Shown: positions 1 to 6,618 of the stretch, piece by piece | Position numbering within the stretch: the stretch's first letter is position 1 | How the letters are laid out: every line of letters starts with the position of its first letter | From: Pedobacter cryophilus | GTDB taxonomy: Bacteria; Bacteroidota; Bacteroidia; Sphingobacteriales; Sphingobacteriaceae | Assembly: GCF_005116455.1 (NCBI RefSeq) | Contig: NZ_SWBP01000001.1 | Coordinates: forward strand, 496,001 to 560,000 | DNA length: 64,000 nt | Direction of reading: 5' to 3' | Program-made: the position numbers and the translations under genes | Notes under the pieces: model-generated | What the model saw: only the letters and a program-made list of their open reading frames with translations | Databases searched by the model: none | What the model was told of the DNA's origin: nothing

Positions 1-493
1 AAACCTGGTGTGGATAAATCTTTTTATGCCAAAAGCTACCTCCTTTTGTACGTGGATGATCTTTTAATTGCTTCCTAAGCTCGGCAGCAGCGGTATAATA
101 TTTCTTTTTTCCGGTAACCTGATACATCAATAACAGAGATCTGCCGGTGCGTACGTTATCAATATTATAATCTTCTAACTTGTAGGTTTTGATTTTGCCA
201 TCTTCTCCTACAAAATTATCCATACTTCTTTGTACGTAATTATAGTAATCTCCATTTCCGGTACGTTTCCAAACATTGGATACGCCTTCTAAGTAAACTC
301 CTGTTTCATAAGTCCATTTTAAAGGGCGACTTTCATTTTCTATTGGAAAAGGCCATTTCACTAAAACGGTTTTAGCCATTTCTTCTGAAAGGCTTTTCTG
401 ATCTTTTACATTAGCCGTTTTATAAGAAGCACAAGAACTAACTACAGTTAGTAGGATTAATAATGCGACACTATATTTTTGAAAATGATTCAT
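1..493 (-). CDS. GH105 unsaturated rhamnogalacturonyl/galacturonyl hydrolase, N-terminal part (cut by window edge)
   Basis: The first 164 codons of a lipoprotein are visible; the rest lies left of base 1. A hydrophobic N-terminus ends in a lipobox (VVSSC). The mature part matches YteR/YesR-type GH105 enzymes, with IDNVRTGR (carrying the conserved Asp of the IDN motif) and HPRTKGGSFWHKKIYPHQV near the cut. The second catalytic Asp expected shortly after this motif is outside the window. The family removes the unsaturated uronic acid from the non-reducing end of oligosaccharides made by pectate or rhamnogalacturonan lyases. It starts 1 bp after the stop codon of the upstream GH28 gene, so the two are almost certainly co-transcribed. 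Confidence 0.88.
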   Translation of the reverse strand, partial: MNHFQKYSVALLILLTVVSSCASYKTANVKDQKSLSEEMAKTVLVKWPFPIENESRPLKWTYETGVYLEGVSNVWKRTGNGDYYNYVQRSMDNFVGEDGKIKTYKLEDYNIDNVRTGRSLLLMYQVTGKKKYYTAAAELRKQLKDHPRTKGGSFWHKKIYPHQV

Positions 494-494
494 A

Positions 495-2213
495 TTATTT
501 GATGGTTAATGAAGAAGAATTTGCTCCGAGACTGTAGGTTACTTTTTCTTTTGCTGCAGGAATCGTTGAATTTGAAATGCTCACTCCTGATGTTTTTTCG
601 CCTGATAGATTTAAAAGAGTTTTAAAATCAGCTAATGGTTTTAAGGCATTAAAGCTAATTTGCTTACTGTTTCCAACAGCAATTAAATGATCAGTTTTAG
701 TGCTTAGTAAACTCAAATTTTTGAAGGTTACATTACTAGCTTCTGAAATTTCTACTCCTTTATCAGACTGAATAACTATGTTTTCAAAGTGAATATCTTG
801 AATGTTTATCTCAGGCAAACCTCTAATAAATATTGCTTTAGCGGCACCGTTACAAACTACATTTCTGATATGAAAATCTTTAAATTGAGGAGTTTCTTCT
901 GTTACTGGAAGTAAAACTACTTTTGGAGCATCGGCTTTTTCGCCAGCTAAAGGAACCGGATCTTTTGCCATGTAATACATATCAAATAAAATAGCCTCGC
1001 CAGCAATATCACTCATGTTGATATCAGAGATGTAAATTTTTTCTACCACGCCTCCTCGGCCTCTGGTGGTTTTAAAACGTAAACCTATATCGGTACCAAT
1101 AAAAGAATTTTTATAAACGAAAAGATTTTTAGCTCCGCCAGACATCTCGCTACCTATTACAAAGCCGCCATGTGCATGGTAAACCACATTGTTTCTTACA
1201 ATTACATTTTCTGTTGGCATTCCTCTTTTCCTACCATCCTCATCTCTGCCAGATTTGATACAAATTCCATCATCGCCAACATCAAAAGTAGAGCCTTCTA
1301 TCATCACATTTTTACATGATTCTATATCAACGCCATCGCCATTTTGTGCGTACCAAGGGTTTTTAACGGTTAGGTTTTTTAGGGTAAGATCTTCACACAT
1401 TAATGGGTGTAAACCCCAAGCTGGTGAATTTTGAAAGGTTACGTCTTCTAATAAAACCTTTTTACAATTGGTAAGAACCATTAAGTTAGGACGAAAGAAA
1501 TCTTTCATATCCTGATAATCTGCTAAAGATTTACCGGGTTGAATGACGCCGGCATCTTTAGTTTGATCTCCTTTTAAATAGCTGTCAGATGGAAACCAAA
1601 TTCTTTTATCGGCATTTAACAATCCGCCAGATGCTACCAGCTTTTTCCACTGAGATTCTGTTAATTTATCTTTTTTAACCGCTCTCCAAACATCTCCGTT
1701 ACCATCTATAATTCCAGAACCTGTAATGGCAATATTTTCTAAGTTAGTGCCTGAAATTGGTGATTGATTTCTAACTGCTTTTTTACCTTCCCAATTACCT
1801 TCTATTAATTTATATTGAGATTTATCTGGTGTGAAAAGCAAAATTGCGCCCCTCTTTAAATGCAAATTTACATTGCTTTTTAACTCTACCGGACCAGTTA
1901 GCCATAACCCACTAGAAATTAAAACTACGCCGCCACCTTTTTTGTTACAAGCAATAATTGCATCATTAATACTTTTAGTATTGAGTGTAATTCCATCGGC
2001 CTTAGCCCCAAACTTTAAAATATCAAAGGTATCTTTTCTAAAAACCGGAGTTTTTATAATGGGCATTTTAACCTTAAAATAATTGATAAAAGCCAGTGAA
2101 TCTGTAATTTCTGATGAATTACTTATTGCTGATTTAACTGTTTTAGCTGAGCATGATAATAGTAAAACCTCAAAAACAAGGCCCATTAAAATTGCTGATT
2201 TTAGATTTTTCAT
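495..2213 (-). CDS. GH28 polygalacturonase family lipoprotein
   Basis: This 572-aa protein has a signal peptide with a lipobox (LLLSC), so it is probably anchored in the outer membrane or periplasm. The GH28 signature is complete in variant form: NGDGVD (motif I), VGDDGICIKSG with the catalytic DD pair, HGGFVIGSE (motif III) and LRFK (the RxK substrate-binding motif). An N-terminal segment (FGAKADGITLNTKSI) is typical of exo-acting bacterial polygalacturonases and rhamnogalacturonases. The long insert at about residues 195-235 is common in Bacteroidota exo-enzymes. Its place between kduI and GH105 supports galacturonan breakdown. The exact substrate (homogalacturonan or rhamnogalacturonan) cannot be read from sequence. 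Confidence 0.93.
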   Translation of the reverse strand: MKNLKSAILMGLVFEVLLLSCSAKTVKSAISNSSEITDSLAFINYFKVKMPIIKTPVFRKDTFDILKFGAKADGITLNTKSINDAIIACNKKGGGVVLISSGLWLTGPVELKSNVNLHLKRGAILLFTPDKSQYKLIEGNWEGKKAVRNQSPISGTNLENIAITGSGIIDGNGDVWRAVKKDKLTESQWKKLVASGGLLNADKRIWFPSDSYLKGDQTKDAGVIQPGKSLADYQDMKDFFRPNLMVLTNCKKVLLEDVTFQNSPAWGLHPLMCEDLTLKNLTVKNPWYAQNGDGVDIESCKNVMIEGSTFDVGDDGICIKSGRDEDGRKRGMPTENVIVRNNVVYHAHGGFVIGSEMSGGAKNLFVYKNSFIGTDIGLRFKTTRGRGGVVEKIYISDINMSDIAGEAILFDMYYMAKDPVPLAGEKADAPKVVLLPVTEETPQFKDFHIRNVVCNGAAKAIFIRGLPEINIQDIHFENIVIQSDKGVEISEASNVTFKNLSLLSTKTDHLIAVGNSKQISFNALKPLADFKTLLNLSGEKTSGVSISNSTIPAAKEKVTYSLGANSSSLTIK

Positions 2214-2235
2214 TTATTTTTCCCCGTTTTAACAC

Positions 2236-2278
2236 AAATAACTTAGGCTATTTATTTAAAAATTAACCTAAGTTATTT
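2236..2278 (-). promoter_or_regulatory. 12-bp perfect inverted repeat upstream of GH28
   Basis: AAATAACTTAGG at 2236-2247 is repeated as its reverse complement at 2267-2278 with a 19-nt spacer. It lies 23 to 65 bp upstream of the GH28 start and downstream of the putative kdu terminator. It could be an operator or a 5'-UTR hairpin; the sequence alone does not decide. Confidence 0.45.
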
Positions 2279-2298
2279 ATGCGTTTGTTTAATTTAAA

Positions 2299-2355
2299 AA
2301 GCCCCCTTAAAACATTTGAACTAACCAATAGAAAAAAAATGAAAAACGGGGGCTT
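2299..2355 (-). terminator. possible intrinsic terminator after kduI
   Basis: On the minus strand AAGCCCCC (2355-2348) pairs with GGGGGCTT (2306-2299) and runs into a T-rich stretch (TTTTTAAATT). The 41-nt loop is unusually long for a terminator. It sits 16 bp past the kduI stop codon, so it may separate kduDI from GH28-GH105. Confidence 0.45.
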
Positions 2356-2370
2356 AAAGCTTTATTTGGT

Positions 2371-3201
2371 TTATTTTATATCTGTAATTTTTATAATATC
2401 CATATCACCATAATCTTGGTTTTCGCCGCCCATTCCCCATATAAAAGAATAACTAGCGGTACCACAACCAGAGTGTATAGACCATGGTGGACTGATGATT
2501 GCCTGGTGATTATGCACTAAAAGGTGACGAGTTTCTTGTGGTTCGCCCATAAAATGAAATAGCGTTTGGTCTTCAGCTAAATCAAAATAGAAATAGGCTT
2601 CCATTCTTCTATCATGTGTGTGAGATGGCATGGTATTCCAAACACTACCTGTTGTTAAAGTGGTTAAACCCATTACTAACTGGCAACTTTGAATGCCATC
2701 TGCATAAATATATTTATGAATTGTTCTATGATTAGAAGTATCTGCAGAGCCTAAAACTACTGGGGTAGCTGCCGCTTCTTTCATTAATGTGGTAGGATAT
2801 TCTTTATGTGCCGGAGCAGAAAGAATATAAAATTGTGCTGGCTCACTTGCAGATACAGAAGTAAAACTCACTTCTTTGCTTCCTCTGCTTATGTATAAAC
2901 AATCTTTTTTAGCTACATCGTAAGTTGTTCCGTCTACGGTAATACTTCCTTCGCCACCAACATTAATTACGCCTAGCTCTCTTCTTTCTAAAAAGAAATC
3001 GGCTTTAAGCATTGGATAATTTTCTAGTGCCAAGGCTTTAGTTGTGGGCACTGCGCCACCAACAATAATTCTATCATAATGGCTGTAAGTAAAAACTACT
3101 TCTCCATTTTTCATTAACTCTTCTATCAGAAATTGTTCACGCAGTTCTGCGGTGTTCATTCCTTTTACTTCTTTTTGGCTGTTGTGATATCTTTGTTTCA
3201 T
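2371..3201 (-). CDS. kduI: 5-dehydro-4-deoxy-D-glucuronate isomerase
   Basis: This 276-aa cytoplasmic protein has the full length and N-terminal pattern of KduI (YSHYDRIIVGGAVPTTKAL). The zinc ligands of the cupin fold are visible in PSHTHDRRMEAYFYF (two His and a Glu) and in the later VHNHQAIISPPWSIHSGCG stretch. KduI converts 5-keto-4-deoxyuronate, released from unsaturated galacturonate, to 3-deoxy-D-glycero-2,5-hexodiulosonate, the substrate of KduD. It lies 10 bp downstream of kduD in the same orientation. The pairing of the two genes makes the assignment secure. Confidence 0.96.
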   Translation of the reverse strand: MKQRYHNSQKEVKGMNTAELREQFLIEELMKNGEVVFTYSHYDRIIVGGAVPTTKALALENYPMLKADFFLERRELGVINVGGEGSITVDGTTYDVAKKDCLYISRGSKEVSFTSVSASEPAQFYILSAPAHKEYPTTLMKEAAATPVVLGSADTSNHRTIHKYIYADGIQSCQLVMGLTTLTTGSVWNTMPSHTHDRRMEAYFYFDLAEDQTLFHFMGEPQETRHLLVHNHQAIISPPWSIHSGCGTASYSFIWGMGGENQDYGDMDIIKITDIK

Positions 3202-3211
3202 GTTCTAAATT

Positions 3212-3976
3212 TTATCTGCCCATCCAACCACCATCAACGGTGATAATGGTTCCATGTACATAATCTGCTGCTTTTGATGCTAAAAAAACGGTAACTCCAC
3301 CAAAATCTTCTGGGGTGCCCCATCTTCCGGCCGGAATTCTGCCGAGTATAGATTTACTTCTTTCTTCGTCGTTTCTTAATGCTTCGGTATTATCTGTTGC
3401 TATGTAACCTGGCGCTACTGCATTTACATTAACCCCTTTTGATGCCCATTCATTAGCAAAAGCTTTTACTAAACTACCTATTGCTCCTTTACTTGCGGCA
3501 TAACCAGGTACAGTAATTCCACCTTGGAAAGTTAAAAGAGAAGCAGTAAATATGACTTTACCCGAGCCATGTTCTAGCATTCTTGCTCCAATTTCTCTGG
3601 TTAAAATAAATGGTGCATCTAAATTGATGGCTAAAACATTATCCCAATATTCATTTGGATGTTCTGCTATTGGTTTACGCATGATGGTGCCTGCGTTATT
3701 CACCAAAATATCTATGACTGGGTTTTCTGCTAGTACTGTTACTATGAACGACTCTAAAGCTTCTCTATTGCCAAAATCGCATTGATAAGCCTTAAATTTT
3801 TTACCTAGTTTTTGAACCTCCATTTCGGTTTCGCCTCCACTTAATGGCATATTTGCAGATACGCCAATAATATCAGCTCCAGCCGCAGCAAGTGCTAAAG
3901 CCATCCCTTTACCAATGCCTTTATTACAGCCGGTAACCAAAGCAACTTTCCCACTTAAATCAAATAAATTCATCAT
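3212..3976 (-). CDS. kduD: 2-dehydro-3-deoxy-D-gluconate 5-dehydrogenase (SDR family)
   Basis: This 254-aa classical short-chain dehydrogenase has the nucleotide-binding motif TGCNKGIG near the N-terminus, NNAG at about residue 92, a catalytic Ser in FTASLL and YAASK as the catalytic YxxxK. The C-terminus (TIITVDGGWMGR) is typical of KduD. It catalyses NAD-dependent interconversion of 2,5-diketo-3-deoxygluconate and 2-keto-3-deoxygluconate in pectin catabolism. It is the first gene of a kduD-kduI unit and follows an 850-bp non-coding region containing a candidate operator at 4103-4128. KdgK and KdgA, needed for the next steps, are not in the window. Confidence 0.94.
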   Translation of the reverse strand: MMNLFDLSGKVALVTGCNKGIGKGMALALAAAGADIIGVSANMPLSGGETEMEVQKLGKKFKAYQCDFGNREALESFIVTVLAENPVIDILVNNAGTIMRKPIAEHPNEYWDNVLAINLDAPFILTREIGARMLEHGSGKVIFTASLLTFQGGITVPGYAASKGAIGSLVKAFANEWASKGVNVNAVAPGYIATDNTEALRNDEERSKSILGRIPAGRWGTPEDFGGVTVFLASKAADYVHGTIITVDGGWMGR

Positions 3977-4102
3977 TTTTCTTTAATAAAATATTGTTTG
4001 TGTTGGTTTAAAAAATATTTCTGATTGATTAGAAATCTTGGTTTATTAACAATTTTAATCATTATTAACCTGTTTTTGATGCCAATATAGCCTATTTATT
4101 TA

Positions 4103-4128
4103 TGCAATCGATGCCGGTAAGGTTTGCG
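4103..4128. promoter_or_regulatory. candidate LacI-family operator upstream of kduD
   Basis: TGCAATCGATGCCGG here is identical to 15 bases at 23039-23053 in the susC/lacI intergenic region, and 22 of 26 bases match overall in the same orientation relative to the minus-strand genes. The ATCGAT core with a central CG fits LacI-family operator architecture. It lies 127 bp upstream of the kduD start. Function is inferred, not shown. Confidence 0.6.
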
Positions 4129-4269
4129 TAAAGTGTGATTAGGGATGATCGTGTTTTAAATGCGAAGGGTATAGTTGAAAGTGAAATTTTAACCACTAAG
4201 AACACAGAGATCTCAGAGCTAAAATACAAACTTAGGTTTAAATTTTTTATAGCCACGAACACACGAATT

Positions 4270-4814
4270 TCCTCGAAGCTGGGTTGGTGACTACAAATTA
4301 AATAAAGTTTTTTTTGCCACGAATACACGAATTTTCTCGAAGCTGGATGGCTATTCTTCCTAAATCATTTAAACTTTTTATCTGCAATAGCTTATCTCCT
4401 TAATGCATTAGTGTTTTATTCGTGTATTCGTGGCAAAAAATTAAACGCTTTTTTTTAAGACACAAATTTTCTCGAAGCTGGGTGGTTATTCTTCCAAATC
4501 ATTTAAACTTTTTATCTGCAATAGCTTATCTCCTTAATGCATTAGTGTTTCATTCGTGTATTCGTGGCAAAAAATTAAACGCTTTTTTTTTAAGACACAA
4601 ATTTTCTCGAAGCTGGGTTGGTGACACAAATTAAATAAAGTTTTTCTTGCCACGAATACACGAATTTTCTCGAAGCTGGATGGCTATTCTTCCAAATCAT
4701 TTAAACTTTTTTATTTGCGATAGCTTAATCTCCTTAATGCATTAGTGTTTTATTCGTGTATTCGTGGCAAAAAATTAAACGCTTTTTTTAAGACACAAAT
4801 TTTCTCGAAGCTGG
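4270..4814. repeat. mosaic array of 63-bp and 135-bp direct repeats with internal inverted repeats
   Basis: TTCTCGAAGCTGG (first copy with one change) recurs near 4270 and at 4334, 4469, 4604, 4667 and 4802, giving spacings of about 63, 135, 135, 63 and 135 bp. The short spacers end in GCCACGAATACACGAAT (4316-4332 and 4649-4665). The long ones contain its exact reverse complement (4418-4434, 4552-4568, 4752-4768), so 17-bp inverted arms enclose about 85 nt. The array fills the gap between two pectin operon parts and has no coding capacity. Confidence 0.85.
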
Positions 4815-4828
4815 ATGCCCAATTATCG

Positions 4829-5779
4829 CTATTTAAAAACGCGATCTAAAAACTTAATGGTGTAATTTACCGTTGGGCTAAACCAAGGATTAAAAAACCA
4901 AAAAGGATGTGGCGTATTGGGAAACTCATGTATTTCTGAATAAATATTAAAGCTATTTAGTTTTTTAACCATGTCATCTCTTCCGCCATGAAACCTAGGT
5001 GTGGAGCTATTGATAAAAATTATTGGAACCGAGTTTTTATCCACATGGCTTAAAGCCGATGCCTCGTTCCAAATTTCTGGTTTATCTAAATAAGTTCCGC
5101 CTAACCATTGAGCAGCTACAACACTTTCAGAAGATTCGGGATGATGGAAAGCTAAAACGCCATCTACATCTATAACGGCTTGTATGTCGCCAGCTATTTT
5201 TGAATCTGCTGTGGGTCCATCGTATTTTTTATCTCCATTGGTTGTGCCTAATAAAGCCGCCATTTGGCCACCAGAAGAAAAACCCATTGCCGCTATTTTA
5301 TTAGAATTGATTCGGTACTTTTTAGCGTTTTCTCTCATCCAGCGAATAGCTGATCTAACATCTTGTAATCCGGCAGGATATGCTGCTTCTAATGATAATC
5401 TATACTCCACAGCAACAGTTACATAACCACTTTCGGCAATTTTTTTGGCGATGGCTATGGTTTGAGATCTATCACCAGAGCGCCAGCCACCACCATGAAT
5501 TAAAATAACAGCTGGATAACCATTTTTTATCTTCTTTTTAGGATAAATAATATCTAAATGCAGCGCTCTGTCCCCAATCTTTTTATAAACTAAATTCCCT
5601 TTTAATAAGAGATTTTTGCTTAGCAGAGAATCGGCAATGGTAATAAAAGGAAATTTCTTTTTCTCCTTGATAAAAGTGCTTTGCAAAGTAAAACTGGTAT
5701 CTCTAGGAATATTGGTTTTTTGCCGGCCTAAAGCCGAATTTGTAAATAACACGAAAAGAAAAATCCAAAATATCTTCAT
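4829..5779 (-). CDS. secreted alpha/beta-hydrolase fold esterase (likely carbohydrate esterase)
   Basis: This 316-aa protein has a short signal peptide. It carries HGGGWRSGD (oxyanion hole), GFSSGGQ (nucleophile Ser in GxSxG), HGGRDDM (probable acid) and NTPHPFW (probable His), the arrangement of BD-FAE-like and acetyl-xylan/pectin acetylesterase proteins. In this locus it probably removes acetyl or feruloyl groups from pectin, but the substrate cannot be told from sequence. It is the last gene before the repeat array and follows the SMP-30-like gene by 6 bp. A lipase or peptidase role is less likely given the neighbours. Confidence 0.8.
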   Translation of the reverse strand: MKIFWIFLFVLFTNSALGRQKTNIPRDTSFTLQSTFIKEKKKFPFITIADSLLSKNLLLKGNLVYKKIGDRALHLDIIYPKKKIKNGYPAVILIHGGGWRSGDRSQTIAIAKKIAESGYVTVAVEYRLSLEAAYPAGLQDVRSAIRWMRENAKKYRINSNKIAAMGFSSGGQMAALLGTTNGDKKYDGPTADSKIAGDIQAVIDVDGVLAFHHPESSESVVAAQWLGGTYLDKPEIWNEASALSHVDKNSVPIIFINSSTPRFHGGRDDMVKKLNSFNIYSEIHEFPNTPHPFWFFNPWFSPTVNYTIKFLDRVFK

Positions 5780-5785
5780 TAAAAT

Positions 5786-6604
5786 TTATTTCAATTGGTA
5801 CGCTATTACTGAGTTTTTAAAAAAAGTTGGAATGTAAGCTGTCTTTTTTTGAGCGTTATAACCCAAATCAGCTGTATTAATTTTTTGCTTTCGGGTATCC
5901 ATTAATTGGGTTACTGTTCCATCCATTTTAACTTCATACACTAAACCAACCCAACAAGAAACTAAAAAAGTATTTGCAGCAATGGGCTCAATTCCATCTC
6001 CGCCAGATGCTAACCCTTTAGCAATTGTGGTTATTTTCCTTTCCGCATCTACCTTTAATAATGTTGGTCCGCTTAAAATAAAAAGATTATCACCAACTAC
6101 TTTTAAGCCGTTGGCATTGGTCATTTTATCTAAATAAAGTGCGACTTTGTTGTTTTCAATTTTATAAATATGCCCTAATCTGGTATCAGAAACATACACT
6201 CCACCTTTAGCGTCTATGGCAATATCATTTAAAAATACGGTTCCTTCTACAGGAATTTTATTGGTGATTTTTCCTGCTTTTACCTCAATCACCACCACTT
6301 CATTAAGATCAGCAACGTAAAGTTTTCCTTTATAAATACCCATTCCTTTGGGTGCATTTAAACCGGTTACCCAATTTTTATTGATGATTTTTCCGTCTTC
6401 ACTTAAAATTGCAATTCCACCTTTTCCATCTGCTTTAGCGGCATCGCCGTCTATTAAAGACACATACAGGCTTTTTCCATTTTTAGTTGGCAAAACCGAT
6501 TCGGGTGTGGGCAAATCTGTAGTTTCCCAAAGTTTAGTGAGCGTAACTTGCGCATTTGCAGTAACAACAAATAAAAGGAAGCAAAGAATTAGACTATTTT
6601 TCAT
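5786..6604 (-). CDS. secreted SMP-30/gluconolactonase-like beta-propeller protein
   Basis: This 272-aa protein has a signal peptide ending near VTANAQ. Repeated blades are visible (GIAILSEDGKI, GVYVSDTRLGHIYKIENNKV, FLVSCWVGLVYEVKMDGTV), matching the SMP-30/gluconolactonase/LRE-like fold. The family hydrolyses sugar lactones or binds small ligands around a metal. I did not verify all metal ligands, so lactonase activity is only possible. It sits inside the pectin operon, 14 bp after GH95, and may process an aldonolactone or act as a binding protein in the periplasm. Confidence 0.72.
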   Translation of the reverse strand: MKNSLILCFLLFVVTANAQVTLTKLWETTDLPTPESVLPTKNGKSLYVSLIDGDAAKADGKGGIAILSEDGKIINKNWVTGLNAPKGMGIYKGKLYVADLNEVVVIEVKAGKITNKIPVEGTVFLNDIAIDAKGGVYVSDTRLGHIYKIENNKVALYLDKMTNANGLKVVGDNLFILSGPTLLKVDAERKITTIAKGLASGGDGIEPIAANTFLVSCWVGLVYEVKMDGTVTQLMDTRKQKINTADLGYNAQKKTAYIPTFFKNSVIAYQLK

Positions 6605-6618
6605 GATTTTGAATAAGA

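Larger units (their letters stand above)
3977..4828. other. 850-bp non-coding region between kduD and the esterase gene
   Basis: I find no credible gene here; the short open frames coincide with repeats. From kduD outward it holds an AT-rich leader (3977-4100), a candidate LacI-type operator (4103-4128), a phrase of the widespread AACCACTAAGAACACAGAG kind near 4191, and a mosaic repeat array (4270-4814). The transcript of the large enzyme operon must either cross this region or end in it. Confidence 0.7.

Noticed and set aside
4092-4634. Two short open frames (78 and 70 codons) in the kduD-esterase gap
   Set aside because: They coincide with the repeat array, on opposite strands, and their products are low-complexity echoes of the repeats.
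4270-4814. CRISPR array
   Set aside because: Repeats are spaced at 63 or 135 bp, the spacers are themselves repeated, and no cas genes are near.
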